Source of the DNA: Caballeronia sp. dw_276
GTDB lineage: Bacteria > Pseudomonadota > Gammaproteobacteria > Burkholderiales > Burkholderiaceae
Assembly (NCBI RefSeq): GCF_018449635.1
Contig: NZ_JAAVUV010000006.1
Span: 372,001 to 436,000 of the forward strand
Length of the DNA: 64,000 nt
Reading direction: 5' to 3'
Shown: positions 45,718-56,146 of the stretch, piece after piece
Layout of the letters: the number at the start of each line of letters is the position of its first letter
How positions within the stretch are numbered: the first letter of the stretch is position 1
The notes under the pieces: generated by a model
Database searches by the model: none
What the model saw: only the letters and a program-made list of their open reading frames with translations
What the model was told of the DNA's origin: nothing
Made by a program: the position numbers and the translations under genes

Positions 45718-47880
45718 TCAATACGACAGCGCCGCCTGCATATAAACCGTCAGCGGTTGACCCACGTATTTGCCGCCGTTGTTATCGGTGGAGCGGGTGA
45801 AATAGCGGCGATCGAAGAGGTTCTTCACGCCGACCGCGAGCTTCAGGTTGTTAAGTTCCTTCCCAAAGTCGTAACCGGTACGCAGGTTCAAGGTCGCGTA
45901 GCCGGGGATATCGCCAAGACGGCCGGACGCATCTTCTTGCGTGATGTACGTGGCGCCCGTGTTCGGATCGCCCGGCGAATGCTGCTTCGTCTGCGCGAAG
46001 ATATCGGCGTTGAATGTCCAGCGATTCTTGTGATAACTCGCGCCCAAAGTGGCCACCTGGCGCGAGTAGAACGGCAGGTCGCGTCCCGCAAAAACCCCGG
46101 CCTTCGAAATTGCCTGCGTGTACGTGTAGGTTGCGTAAACCGAAAGCCCGTCAAGCGATGGAACCAGGTTGCCGATGTTGTATCGAACGCCCGATTCCAC
46201 GCCGCGATGCCGCGTTGCGCCAAGATCGGTCCAGATGCCGTCGCCGACAATCGATCGGCTCAGCTGCAATTCCTGATCAAAGTCGATGTTGAAGAACGTC
46301 AGCTCGCCACTCCACGCGCGCCCGTTGTAGTGTGTGCCGACCTCGTACGTGGTGGCTTTCTCGGGATGCAGGCCCTGCGTGGTCGATGCAAGCTGCGCAT
46401 ACTGCTGCGGCCCGAATGACTGGCCGCCGTTCGCGAACAGCGACCAGCTGTCGTTCACGCGATACATCACCGACAACATCGGCAACGCCACGTGCGAATC
46501 GATCTGCGGATAAAGCTTGCTCGTCACCGCGCCGCTCGCGAGGTTCGTCACGTTGTTGAACGCACGGATGATTTCGTAGCGCACGCCCGGCGTGATCGTC
46601 CACCGGCCGATATCGATCCGGTCGTCGATATAAAACGCATTTGCCGTTGTGCCGCCCTGGCTCGTTTGATAGGCGGGCGAGGGCAGGGTCGTTGCATCCA
46701 CGCTGCCATTCGGGTTGTAGAACGCCGTGCGCGTGGCTGTCTCCGAACTCGCCTCGTTCAGGAACCGGTAGCCGACGCTGATTTCCTGCACGATGCTGCC
46801 CATATCGATCAAACGCGAATAGCGCGGTTCGACGGCGAACGTGTGATAACCGCGCGGCGCGGATGTCAGGCGGCGTTGCCCCGCGCTCGCCCCCGTCCCT
46901 TCCTGTTCGATATTGCTGCCGCGAAACGAGTCCGTGTAATACGTCAGGAGTTCGAAGCTGTTGACGTCGTCCTTGTGCGTGTACTTGAACGAGCCGTCGG
47001 TGCGCCGCCCGGTGAAGTTATCGTAGGGACGATCGGACTGGAACGGATTGGACGCATATTGTTTCGATGTCAGCCCGCCCGGCATGTCTCCCTTGCCCTC
47101 GAAATGATGGAGGGACACAGCGACATCGTCGTTGACCGTGAACTTGTATGCGCCCTTCAGGATGACGTCGTCAATGTTCGTGCGGTCATTGCCCTGGCGA
47201 AACCCGTCGCCATGCGTGCCGGAATACAGGACCGCGCCGCCCAGCCCGTTCGCATTCGTTCCACCTATGAAGGCATTGGGCGTCGTCTTGATGTCGCCGC
47301 CGTGGCTGTAGATTTCGGTTCCGACGGAGGCGTCGGCGGTAAATTGCTTCGGAATGGGCCGCGTCACGAAGTTGATGATGCCGCCCACGTTCTGCGGGCC
47401 ATATCGAACGGACCCAGCGCCGCGCACCACGTCCACCGTCTGCAAGTTGCCAAGCGATAACGGCGCCAGCGACAACTGCGGCTGACCATACGGCGCATAG
47501 GCGAGCGGCACGCCGTCCATGAGGATGGTGGAGCGCGGTGAGAGGCGCGCGGTCAGCCCGCGTACGCCGACGTTCAGCGAAATATCGCTGCCGCCCGTGC
47601 CGTTGCTTTCCTGAACCTGCACGCCCGGAATCCGGCGCAATACATCGCGCACGTTGGCCGCGCCGCTTTCCACGATCTCCGTGCGCTCGACGATGGTACG
47701 CGCGCCCGGATGCTCGACCACTTTTTGCTCGGTGGGGCTTCCCAACCAGTCGCCGGTGATGGTGACCGCTTCCAGCGCTGTTTCCTTGGCCGGCTCTGCC
47801 GTCTCGGCGTCCGCGGCGTACACGGGGACGCCAAACGGCAGCAGGGCAATGGCGATGGTCACGGGCTTGTAGCGAAGCAT
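45718..47880 (-). CDS. TonB-dependent receptor, FecA-like siderophore type
   Basis: A 720-residue outer-membrane receptor. A 22-residue signal peptide (ends VYAADAE) precedes the TonB box region and plug domain (RDVLRRIPGVQVQESNGTGGSD, VDVVRGAGSVRYGPQNVGGIINFVTR), then a 22-strand barrel ending in aromatic QAALSY. The barrel resembles FecA/ferric-citrate-type receptors. There is no N-terminal STN signalling domain and no FecIR pair nearby, so it is a plain transporter. A Fur box lies 169 bases upstream of the start. The siderophore is unknown. Confidence 0.92.
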   Translation of the reverse strand: MLRYKPVTIAIALLPFGVPVYAADAETAEPAKETALEAVTITGDWLGSPTEQKVVEHPGARTIVERTEIVESGAANVRDVLRRIPGVQVQESNGTGGSDISLNVGVRGLTARLSPRSTILMDGVPLAYAPYGQPQLSLAPLSLGNLQTVDVVRGAGSVRYGPQNVGGIINFVTRPIPKQFTADASVGTEIYSHGGDIKTTPNAFIGGTNANGLGGAVLYSGTHGDGFRQGNDRTNIDDVILKGAYKFTVNDDVAVSLHHFEGKGDMPGGLTSKQYASNPFQSDRPYDNFTGRRTDGSFKYTHKDDVNSFELLTYYTDSFRGSNIEQEGTGASAGQRRLTSAPRGYHTFAVEPRYSRLIDMGSIVQEISVGYRFLNEASSETATRTAFYNPNGSVDATTLPSPAYQTSQGGTTANAFYIDDRIDIGRWTITPGVRYEIIRAFNNVTNLASGAVTSKLYPQIDSHVALPMLSVMYRVNDSWSLFANGGQSFGPQQYAQLASTTQGLHPEKATTYEVGTHYNGRAWSGELTFFNIDFDQELQLSRSIVGDGIWTDLGATRHRGVESGVRYNIGNLVPSLDGLSVYATYTYTQAISKAGVFAGRDLPFYSRQVATLGASYHKNRWTFNADIFAQTKQHSPGDPNTGATYITQEDASGRLGDIPGYATLNLRTGYDFGKELNNLKLAVGVKNLFDRRYFTRSTDNNGGKYVGQPLTVYMQAALSY

Positions 47881-48435
47881 TACGCAGGTCCTCGAATTAG
47901 ATAGTGGAGCGTCAAAGAGTTGGAAGGGCGAACGAGTTCGGTCGCGCGTGCAGATCGCGGTTGTCGGATAGACGTGTTCGCTCGGAATTTGAACGGGAGG
48001 CGTTCGTGCGCCCGGGCAGAGTTCGATAGATTGAATCGAAATGCGAGTGAGAATGATAGTTATTTACAACGAAAGGTAGAAATCATGGCAAATTTCGGTC
48101 AAAAGTGCAGGTAGCGTTGGCTGGCCGGAATAATACTTGAAAGTTTCTGTAATGACCACGTAATACATTGCGGTCTGCGCGGGTTTTAGAGCGTTACGGA
48201 CGCGGGTGAGGCGACGCCGCACCGCAGGAAATCAGGAGATCGAGGCCGTATTTCAACAGTCCGCAGATAACCAATTTGCTTCGGCATCCCAACGAACTAC
48301 CACCTGCGACCCGAGTTGCAGCTAGTTCCTGGATTTCACATCGAATTGCGGTATGAAAAAAAACCAGGTGCAAGGTCAACTTTTCGAGCTGGGTTTGACT
48401 CTATACTCACCGGTTTTAAGCGGAATCCTAACTAA
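47881..48435. other. 555-base intergenic region, TonB receptor / methyltransferase
   Basis: Holds the receptor's Fur box at 48049-48067. Toward the methyltransferase, TATACT at 48402-48407 is a plausible -10 about 29 bases before the start. The middle (48110-48390) shows no gene or RNA I can support. Confidence 0.5.
48049..48067 (-). promoter_or_regulatory. Fur box of the TonB-dependent receptor gene
   Basis: GAGAATGATAGTTATTTAC (forward strand) matches 14 of 19 bases of the Fur consensus. Position and orientation fit iron-repressed expression of the receptor gene. Confidence 0.75.
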
Positions 48436-49185
48436 ATGAACAACGTAGCGGTACGTCCGGTCGAACGCGTCTCGACGTGCAAGATCTGCAGCGCGCAGGC
48501 ACCTCTTTACGGTGTCACTGATTTTCACAAGAGTTGTGAAGAAGCGCGCGGGCGCTATCTGCCGCTCACGGGCGTGGCAATTTATTATCATCGATGCGGC
48601 GACTGCGGCCTTGTGTTCACGCACGCGTTCGACGACTGGAGCAAGGCCGAATACGTACAGCACATCTATAACGATGACTATGTGCTGATCGACCCGGAAT
48701 ATATCGATACACGGCCAACCGGGAACGCCGCGTTCATTCTCGATTTCATCAAGAAGGGCAAAGATCTTAAATGCCTGGACTACGGCGGCGGGAATGGAAA
48801 GCTGGCGGGGTTATTACGTGAAGGCGGATTAGACGCCCAAAGCTGGGACCCGATGGACGCACCGGAAACCCCGCTGCCCTCCGAGTCTTTCGATTTCATC
48901 AGCGCATTCGAAGTGCTCGAACACACGCCGGAACCGGTTGCGACAGCTCGGCAAGCGTTAGGCAGGCTCGGTCCGCGGGGCGTATTGATGTTCTCGACAT
49001 TGACCATCGATCACGTGCCGCCGCGTGGCATGGACAACTGGTACATCGCGCCGCGCAATGGCCACATCACGCTTTACACGCGACGCGCATTGGACACGTT
49101 ATTCGAGCGGGAGGGCTATCGCGTACATCACTTCAACGACGGCCTGCATATGGCGTTGAAGACCACGCCGGACTGGATGAGCTGA
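48436..49185 (+). CDS. SAM-dependent methyltransferase with N-terminal zinc ribbon
   Basis: A 249-residue protein. The N-terminus has two cysteine pairs, CKIC (~15) and CGDC (~54), forming a zinc ribbon. Residues ~105-200 are a class I methyltransferase fold: CLDYGGGNGKLAGLL for SAM binding and FDFISAFEVLEHTPEP as motif post-II. This layout is seen in sugar C-methyltransferases and in methyltransferases of surface-polysaccharide clusters, but here it stands alone. Substrate unknown. Confidence 0.85.
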   Translation: MNNVAVRPVERVSTCKICSAQAPLYGVTDFHKSCEEARGRYLPLTGVAIYYHRCGDCGLVFTHAFDDWSKAEYVQHIYNDDYVLIDPEYIDTRPTGNAAFILDFIKKGKDLKCLDYGGGNGKLAGLLREGGLDAQSWDPMDAPETPLPSESFDFISAFEVLEHTPEPVATARQALGRLGPRGVLMFSTLTIDHVPPRGMDNWYIAPRNGHITLYTRRALDTLFEREGYRVHHFNDGLHMALKTTPDWMS

Positions 49186-49213
49186 TTCGAAAGCGAAAGT
49201 GCCTGACGCGTGC

Positions 49214-49741
49214 TCAGGCAGCAACCACTGGCGGGACAGCCACTACACGCGTCCCAGCCAGCCGGTCATGGAGAAATTGTCGCGAAGGGTCGAGCCAGAC
49301 AGCCGCAGCCCAGAGCACGATCCACCCGGCGCACAGGCCAAGCGTGACGGGTACGGTCAAACCAAGCAGCGGATGCAACGCCAGCGGCGGCAGGAACCAA
49401 AGCCACGCGAGCAGATATCGCAAAATTGCGCGCGCGGTTGAAAGAGGCGCGCCGCGTGCATCGACTACTTTCAGACGCCAGGTTTTCATCGGAAGGGTCT
49501 GGCCGCCGTGGGTCCAGAAGTAGACAAAATAGACGGCGACCACCATCCCGATCCACGTCATCAACACGTTGTGATGCGTGAGTCCGTTTCGTTGCTGCGT
49601 GAGCGTACTGAACAAATACCCGGCGATAAACACAATCCCGAACAGGATCACGCCTTCGTAGACCATCGTGGCCAAACGTCGGCGCAACTTGGGCGCGACG
49701 AGTGGGGCCAAGGCGAGTGACTCGAAGGAAGCACTCACCAT
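49214..49741 (-). CDS. RDD-family membrane protein
   Basis: A 175-residue inner-membrane protein of the RDD family (Arg-Asp-Asp region seen here as PKLRRRLATMVYEG at the start). It has about four hydrophobic segments, with the conserved GQTLPMKTWRLKVVDARGAPLSTARAILRY between helices 2 and 3 and DRLAGTRVV near the C-terminus. Function of the family is unclear (ion transport has been proposed for some). It is last of four genes in the sigma-factor operon, 3 bases after the DUF3106 gene. Confidence 0.88.
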   Translation of the reverse strand: MVSASFESLALAPLVAPKLRRRLATMVYEGVILFGIVFIAGYLFSTLTQQRNGLTHHNVLMTWIGMVVAVYFVYFWTHGGQTLPMKTWRLKVVDARGAPLSTARAILRYLLAWLWFLPPLALHPLLGLTVPVTLGLCAGWIVLWAAAVWLDPSRQFLHDRLAGTRVVAVPPVVAA

Positions 49742-49744
49742 GAC

Positions 49745-50476
49745 TCAGGAGCCGTTAAATATTGATGGCGCCTGCTGAGGCGAGACCGGAATCGGCGTGG
49801 CGGGGACAAAACTGGCCGCACTCGGTATGGCCGGCGCTGCAGATGCGGGGCCTCCAATTTCCAGTTCGGTTGCCTCGGACGCGTGCGCATGTTCCCGGCT
49901 GGTAATCAGCCGGTTGATGTCCTTCACTTCGGTTTTCCCGGAAGGCGGCGCGCTGACGACGGTCGGCCGGCGCGGTTTTTCAGCAGCCGCGAGCTTCTTC
50001 TTTTGTTCTTCGGGAAGTTTCTGATACGCATCCCAGGCGCGTTCGCGCTTTTCCACCGGCACGGATTTGGAAACCTGGTAATTTTCCCGCGCGACCTTGC
50101 GCTGGTCCGGCGTCATGCGCACCCATTCGGCCATGCGTTCGTGCAGGCGTTTTTGCCCTTCGGGTGAGAGCTTGCTATACCGCGATGCGATCTTCATCCA
50201 TTTGAGCTTTCGTTCTTCGCTGAACTGATCCCACTGCCTGGCGAAGGGCGCGAGCGCAGTCCGTTGGGCTTCAGTAAGGCGAGCCCAGGCAAGGGGACTA
50301 TCGGGGGAAAGCGAAGAAAGCGGGGACAGCACCTCACCTGCGCTTGCACCGGTGGGTGCGGAAGCGACTGTAACGGCGGAAGCGGCCGAGTAGAAACGCG
50401 GATAGGTGGCGGCAAACGCGACGAGTCCCGCAATTGCGCATCCAAAGACAATCGCGAGGCCGCGCTTGTAACTCAC
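49745..50476 (-). CDS. DUF3106 protein, membrane-anchored
   Basis: A 243-residue protein with one N-terminal hydrophobic segment (about 8-27) and a large exported part. Its centre has three copies of a repeating pattern: LTEAQRTALAPFARQWDQFS, LSPEGQKRLHERMAEW and MTPDQRKVARENYQ, the DUF3106 signature that resembles the LTxxQ repeats of CpxP/Spy-type periplasmic proteins. This suggests a periplasmic stress sensor or chaperone. It sits 18 bases after the DUF3619 gene in the sigma-factor operon. Function is inferred only. Confidence 0.83.
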   Translation of the reverse strand: MSYKRGLAIVFGCAIAGLVAFAATYPRFYSAASAVTVASAPTGASAGEVLSPLSSLSPDSPLAWARLTEAQRTALAPFARQWDQFSEERKLKWMKIASRYSKLSPEGQKRLHERMAEWVRMTPDQRKVARENYQVSKSVPVEKRERAWDAYQKLPEEQKKKLAAAEKPRRPTVVSAPPSGKTEVKDINRLITSREHAHASEATELEIGGPASAAPAIPSAASFVPATPIPVSPQQAPSIFNGS

Positions 50477-50494
50477 CCGATAACTCCTGCAGAC

Positions 50495-50929
50495 TTAATG
50501 ATTGCGCGTCAGGTACGCGTTGAAACCGTGGTCGAGATACGCATCCAGCGGAAGGTTGTCGCTCAGCATGGCGGCGTCGATATCGGCGAGTTCGGCGGTG
50601 CGCTGCTGATCTTCCCAATAAGCGATGCCGGCCAGCCCGACTACGAGCGCCAGCAACGGCCACGCAAGCGTCAGGCGCGAAAAGCGGCCACGTTTGCCTG
50701 AGGAGCCAGATGCGGGGCTCCCGAGGCTGGGCGCCATGCCCGCGCCGGCGAGCGCCGGGGCAAAAACCGGCACTACGACTTTCTCCGGTTTTTTACGGGC
50801 CAACGCCGTCCGGCGCGCCACAGCGAGCTTGTCCAGCGACGCGGCGGGTAGCGTTGTAATACTTTCGTCGAGCGCGCGGCGTACTTTCAGCGCGAATTCG
50901 GCTTCTTTCTGATCGAGAGCGTTGCTCAT
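50495..50929 (-). CDS. DUF3619 protein, single-pass membrane, candidate anti-sigma
   Basis: A 144-residue protein: a ~85-residue cytosolic N-terminal part beginning DQKEAEFALKVRRALDESITTLP, one membrane helix (about 88-107, LTLAWPLLALVVGLAGIAYW), and a short periplasmic tail. The ATG overlaps the sigma-factor stop by 4 bases. A single-pass membrane protein coupled to an ECF sigma factor is the usual layout for an anti-sigma factor, though no known anti-sigma domain is visible. Confidence 0.83.
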   Translation of the reverse strand: MSNALDQKEAEFALKVRRALDESITTLPAASLDKLAVARRTALARKKPEKVVVPVFAPALAGAGMAPSLGSPASGSSGKRGRFSRLTLAWPLLALVVGLAGIAYWEDQQRTAELADIDAAMLSDNLPLDAYLDHGFNAYLTRNH

Positions 50930-51489
50930 AGCGTGATTCCTTTCGCCTTCAGCGCGTGTGCCAGCGCATGCGTGGCCCGCGAGCAATGCGTTTTTACGCT
51001 GCCCTCGGAGCAGCCCATTGCAGCGGCGGTTTCGGCGACATCCATATCCTCCCAGTAACGCATGAGAAACGCTTCTCGTTGACGTGCTGGTAGTTTCTGG
51101 ATTTCCGCGTCGATCAGATTGAGCACCTGTTCGCGCTCGAGCCGGCTCTCGCTGCTCTCCGCACCGACCGTGCCATCCTGCGATTCGAAGGTTTCGAGGG
51201 GGTCGAATTCGTCGTCGTCGGCATTCCCGAACGACGAAAACAGGCTCACCCACGTATTCCTGACCTTCTGGCGCCGGAAATAGTCGTGCGTTGCATTTTG
51301 CAGGATACGCTGAAACAAAAGCGGCAATTCGGCCGGAGGGCGGTCGCCGTATTTTTCGGCGAGCTTGATCATCGCATCCTGAACGATGTCGAGCGCCGCG
51401 TCGTCGTCACGTACGGTGTACACCGTCTGCTTGAACGCGCGTCTTTCGACGCCCGCCAGAAAATCGGCGAGTTCCTTGTCTGATGCCAT
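50926..51489 (-). CDS. ECF-type RNA polymerase sigma factor
   Basis: A 187-residue sigma-70-family factor. Region 2 is seen in YTVRDDDAALDIVQDAMIKLAEKY and region 4 in LPARQREAFLMRYWEDMDVAETAAAMGCSEGSVKTHCSRATHAL, the ECF pattern. The ~30-residue acidic linker (NADDDEFDPLETFESQDGTVG) is long. ATG 51489 is preferred over an upstream in-frame start at 51507. It heads the sigma-DUF3619-DUF3106-RDD operon and probably responds to envelope stress. Confidence 0.9.
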   Translation of the reverse strand: MASDKELADFLAGVERRAFKQTVYTVRDDDAALDIVQDAMIKLAEKYGDRPPAELPLLFQRILQNATHDYFRRQKVRNTWVSLFSSFGNADDDEFDPLETFESQDGTVGAESSESRLEREQVLNLIDAEIQKLPARQREAFLMRYWEDMDVAETAAAMGCSEGSVKTHCSRATHALAHALKAKGITL

Positions 51490-51873
51490 CCGTGAGGCCC
51501 GGCGCAACGAGCGTGCGTCGATAAGGGTTGGTGAGAGGTTAAAAACCTGCGGATGCTAACAAACTTTTGAGTGAACAGCGAGGAAATGCCAGCGGGGCAC
51601 AGCCGGAAACGGGACTTTTGCCGGAGTATTCGGAGATTTCCGAGCCCGGTTTTCTTGTAATTCGTCATGTTCCCGTTGCAATCATAGAAATTTTTGCTTG
51701 ACTGCCTTTATTGCCTCGGGCTATCGTTTCCGACTCGCATCATCAGTGAACTGTCTCTTTGAGGCGAGCCCAAGAAGCCCGCTTCCCATTAAGACGCGCC
51801 GCTTGAACCCGAGCCACAAGCACGGCAGAGAGCACCCAATCAATTTTTTGCCGAAAATTCGAAAGGTGAATGT
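51490..51873. other. 384-base intergenic region, sigma factor / ilvI
   Basis: The only promoter-like pair facing ilvI is TTGACT (51698-51703) and TATCGT (51722-51727) with an 18-base spacer, which is weak. A ~150-base leader would precede ilvI. I found no branched-chain-rich leader peptide (see rejected items) and no intrinsic terminator in it. Confidence 0.45.
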
Positions 51874-53637
51874 ATGAATATGCCCAGCGCGGAATTCTCC
51901 ACGTCGGATACGACTCCCCCACTCGAAGCTGAATCCATTGGCGGCACCGTGCTCATGCGCGCGCTGGCCGACGAGAACGTCGAGTTCATTTGGGGCTATC
52001 CCGGCGGCTCGGTACTTTATATCTACGACGAGTTGTACAAGCAGGACCAGATACAGCACATCCTCGTGCGCCACGAACAGGCCGCGGTACATGCCGCCGA
52101 CGCCTATGCGCGCTCGACGGGAAATGTCGGCGTCTGCCTCGTGACCTCCGGCCCCGGCGTCACCAATGCGGTGACCGGTATTGCCACGGCTTACATGGAT
52201 TCCATTCCGCTGGTCGTCATCAGCGGTCAGGTTCCGACTGCGGCGATTGGCCAGGATGCGTTCCAGGAGTGCGACACGGTCGGCATCACGCGTCCATGTG
52301 TGAAGCACAACTTCCTTGTGAAGGATGTGCGCGAACTCGCCGCCACCATCAAGAAAGCGTTTTATATCGCGCGTACGGGTCGTCCCGGCCCGGTGCTGAT
52401 CGACATTCCGAAAGACGTGTCGAAAACGCCGTGCAAATACGAGCCGGTCAAGTCAGTCTCGCTGCGTTCATACAATCCGGTTACCAAGGGCCATTCGGGC
52501 CAGATCCGCAAGGCCGTGCAGCTTCTGCTGTCAGCGAAGCGTCCGTATATCTATACCGGCGGCGGCATCATCCTGGCGAATGCAGCGCGTGAACTGAACC
52601 AGTTCGCCGATTTGCTGGGTTATCCGGTCACGAACACGCTGATGGGCCTGGGTGGTTATCGCGCGGACAAGAAGCAGTTTCTCGGCATGCTCGGCATGCA
52701 TGGCACCTACGAAGCCAACATGGCCATGCAGCATTGCGACGTGCTGATCGCGATCGGTGCGCGGTTCGACGACCGCGTGATCGGCGATCCAGAGCATTTT
52801 GCGTCGCATGCGAAGAAGATCATTCACATCGACATCGATCCGTCGTCCATCTCCAAGCGCGTGAAAGTCGACATCCCCATTGTCGGCGACGTGAAGGAAG
52901 TGCTGAAGGAGCTGATCGAGCAATTGCAAACGGCCGACCATGGCCCGGATACCGCGGCGCTCGCAGACTGGTGGAAGGATATCGAGGCATGGCGTTCGAA
53001 GGACTGCCTCAAGTTCGACCGCAAGAGCGAGATCATCAAGCCGCAGTACGTGGTCGAAAAGGCCTGGGAACTCACCGGCGGCGAAGCGTTCGTCTGCTCG
53101 GACGTGGGCCAGCATCAGATGTGGGCTGCGCAGTTCTACAAGTTCAACCAGCCGCGCCGCTGGATCAACTCGGGCGGTCTCGGCACCATGGGCTTCGGCT
53201 TGCCGGCGGCCATGGGCGTGAAGATGGCGCATCCTGATGACGAAGTGCTGTGCATCACGGGCGAAGGCTCGATCCAGATGTGCATCCAGGAATTGTCGAC
53301 GTGCAAGCAGTACAACACGCCGATCAAGATCATCTCGTTGAACAACCGCTATCTCGGCATGGTTCGCCAGTGGCAGCAGATCGAATACAAGAAGCGTTAT
53401 TCCAGTTCGTATATGGACGCGCTGCCTGACTTCGTGAAGCTCGCCGAAGCGTATGGCCATGTGGGCCTGCGCATCGAACATACGCGCGATGTCGAACCGG
53501 CGCTGAAGGAAGCGCTGCGCCTGAAGGATCGCACGGTATTCCTCGACTTCCAGACAGATCCCACCGAAAACGTCTTTCCGATGGTCCAGGCAGGCAAGGG
53601 CATCACGGAAATGCTGCTCGGATCGGAAGATCTATAA
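51874..53637 (+). CDS. ilvI: Acetolactate synthase large subunit
   Basis: First common enzyme of valine/leucine/isoleucine synthesis, a ThDP- and FAD-dependent carboligase. The 587-residue protein has GYPGGSVLYIYDEL near 47, the catalytic glutamate in LVRHEQAAVHAADAYAR, and GEGSIQMCIQELSTC as the ThDP/Mg site. It begins with a ~25-residue hydrophilic extension. AAAGGTGAA precedes ATG 51874. The small subunit ilvH follows after 114 bases and ilvC after that. Confidence 0.95.
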   Translation: MNMPSAEFSTSDTTPPLEAESIGGTVLMRALADENVEFIWGYPGGSVLYIYDELYKQDQIQHILVRHEQAAVHAADAYARSTGNVGVCLVTSGPGVTNAVTGIATAYMDSIPLVVISGQVPTAAIGQDAFQECDTVGITRPCVKHNFLVKDVRELAATIKKAFYIARTGRPGPVLIDIPKDVSKTPCKYEPVKSVSLRSYNPVTKGHSGQIRKAVQLLLSAKRPYIYTGGGIILANAARELNQFADLLGYPVTNTLMGLGGYRADKKQFLGMLGMHGTYEANMAMQHCDVLIAIGARFDDRVIGDPEHFASHAKKIIHIDIDPSSISKRVKVDIPIVGDVKEVLKELIEQLQTADHGPDTAALADWWKDIEAWRSKDCLKFDRKSEIIKPQYVVEKAWELTGGEAFVCSDVGQHQMWAAQFYKFNQPRRWINSGGLGTMGFGLPAAMGVKMAHPDDEVLCITGEGSIQMCIQELSTCKQYNTPIKIISLNNRYLGMVRQWQQIEYKKRYSSSYMDALPDFVKLAEAYGHVGLRIEHTRDVEPALKEALRLKDRTVFLDFQTDPTENVFPMVQAGKGITEMLLGSEDL

Positions 53638-53751
53638 CGGCTGTTTTGTCGTGCGGATTCGCGCGCGCCCGTCTTCACAAAAGACGTCTGGCCGCGCACG
53701 AGTCTCGCGAAAACACGCTATCCAACTGGATTAATCGGGAACGCAAACATC

Positions 53752-54243
53752 ATGAGACACATCATTTCCGTGTTGCTGGAAAACGAACCGGGCGCGTTAT
53801 CGCGCGTCGTCGGCCTTTTTTCCGCACGCGGCTACAACATTGAGACCTTGACGGTGGCGCCGACTGAAGACAGCTCGCTGTCACGGCTCACCATTGTCTC
53901 CATTGGCTCGGACGACGTGATCGAACAGATCACGAAGCACCTGAACCGCCTGATCGAGGTGGTGAAAGTGGTCGACCTGACAGAGGGCGCCCACATCGAG
54001 CGCGAGCTGATGCTGATCAAGGTAAGGGCGGTCGGTAAGGAGCGGGAAGAGATGAAGCGGATGGCGGATATTTTCCGTGGCCGCATCATCGACGTCACCG
54101 AAAAAAGCTACACGATGGAACTGACGGGCGCGAGCGACAAGCTCGACGCCTTTATTCAGGGGCTTGATGCGACGGCGATTCTCGAAACCGTGCGCACCGG
54201 AAGTTCAGGCATTGGCCGGGGCGAGCGCATCCTGAAGGTTTGA
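53752..54243 (+). CDS. ilvH: Acetolactate synthase small (regulatory) subunit
   Basis: A 163-residue regulatory subunit that binds valine and stimulates the large subunit. The N-terminal ACT domain (HIISVLLENEPGALSRVVGLFSARGYNIETLTVAPTED) carries the valine-feedback region; the C-terminal domain begins near 80. Length and sequence are typical of IlvH. It sits between ilvI and ilvC. Confidence 0.96.
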   Translation: MRHIISVLLENEPGALSRVVGLFSARGYNIETLTVAPTEDSSLSRLTIVSIGSDDVIEQITKHLNRLIEVVKVVDLTEGAHIERELMLIKVRAVGKEREEMKRMADIFRGRIIDVTEKSYTMELTGASDKLDAFIQGLDATAILETVRTGSSGIGRGERILKV

Positions 54244-54305
54244 GACCCGCTGGAACGAACTCGCAATCATTTGCACCCACTCAACGAATCAACGAATCTA
54301 CTTAA

Positions 54306-55337
<1,032 letters not shown>

Positions 55338-55350
55338 ATAAAGCTTGAAC

Positions 55351-55422
55351 GACCGGCGTTGTTTGCCGGTCTTAGTAATGACCGAAAGCCGTCCGGAGTC
55401 GCTTGGCGCCGGACGGCTTTTG
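55351..55422 (+). terminator. Two hairpins after ilvC, the second an intrinsic terminator
   Basis: GACCGGC/GCCGGTC (55351-55371) is followed by a longer stem, AAAGCCGTCCGG/CCGGACGGCTTT (55385-55420), running into TTTT. The second is the likely stop for ilvIHC. Confidence 0.85.
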
Positions 55423-55458
55423 CTATCCTACGGTTTTACTAAAATATAGAACTCGTTC

Positions 55459-56103
55459 ATGAACTATCCACATCCGATCATCGCGCGTGAAGGCTGGCCG
55501 TTTATTGCCATTGCGGCTGTCATTGCCGTGTTGATCCAGGCCATCGGCAGCTTCAGTTTTGCCTGGCCGTTCTGGTTGCTGACGATCTTCGTCGTGCAGT
55601 TTTTCCGCGATCCCGCACGCCCGATTCCGGTTCAGGCAAACGCCGTGCTGTGTCCTGCCGACGGTCGTGTCGTCGCGGTGGAAACGGCGCATGACCCGTA
55701 TGCAAACCGCGAGGCGCTCAAGATCAGCGTGTTCATGAACGTGTTCAATGTCCACTCGCAGCGCTCGCCGGTCGATGGCGCCATCAGCAAAGTCGAGTAT
55801 TTCCCTGGTTCGTATTTGAATGCCGCCGTCGACAAAGCATCGACCGAGAACGAACGCAATGCCATCGTGATCCAGACCGCGGCAGGGCACACGGTGACGT
55901 CGGTGCAGATCGCCGGCCTGATTGCGCGGCGCATTTTGTGCTATGTCCACGTGGGCGAACCGCTCAATCGTGGCCAGCGTTATGGTTTTATTCGCTTTGG
56001 ATCGCGTGTTGACGTGTATTTGCCGGTTGGAAGCCGTCCGCGAGTGGCGATCGGCGAGAAAGTGTCGGCGTCGTCCACGATTCTTGCCGAGTTCGCAGAG
56101 TAA
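55459..56103 (+). CDS. psd: Phosphatidylserine decarboxylase
   Basis: Makes phosphatidylethanolamine from phosphatidylserine; self-cleaves to give a pyruvoyl enzyme. The 214-residue protein is the short type (archaeal/betaproteobacterial) with an N-terminal membrane region (about 15-50). [12 protein letters not shown] near residue 176 contains the Gly-Ser self-cleavage pair, with HSQRSPVDG near 98. It is followed 43 bases later by pssA, which supplies its substrate. Confidence 0.94.
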   Translation: MNYPHPIIAREGWPFIAIAAVIAVLIQAIGSFSFAWPFWLLTIFVVQFFRDPARPIPVQANAVLCPADGRVVAVETAHDPYANREALKISVFMNVFNVHSQRSPVDGAISKVEYFPGSYLNAAVDKASTENERNAIVIQTAAGHTVTSVQIAGLIARRILCYVHVGEPLNRGQRYGFIRFGSRVDVYLPVGSRPRVAIGEKVSASSTILAEFAE

Positions 56104-56146
56104 GCATCAATAAGCGGTAAAACCAGGCTGCACAACGGAGGACTCG

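Noticed and set aside
51698..51877. An open frame from TTG through GTG that overlaps the ilvI start as ATGA, considered as an ilv leader peptide
   Set aside because: Its residues are not enriched in valine, leucine or isoleucine, it has no ribosome site, and its first codons coincide with the only promoter-like -35. I see no attenuator hairpin pair.
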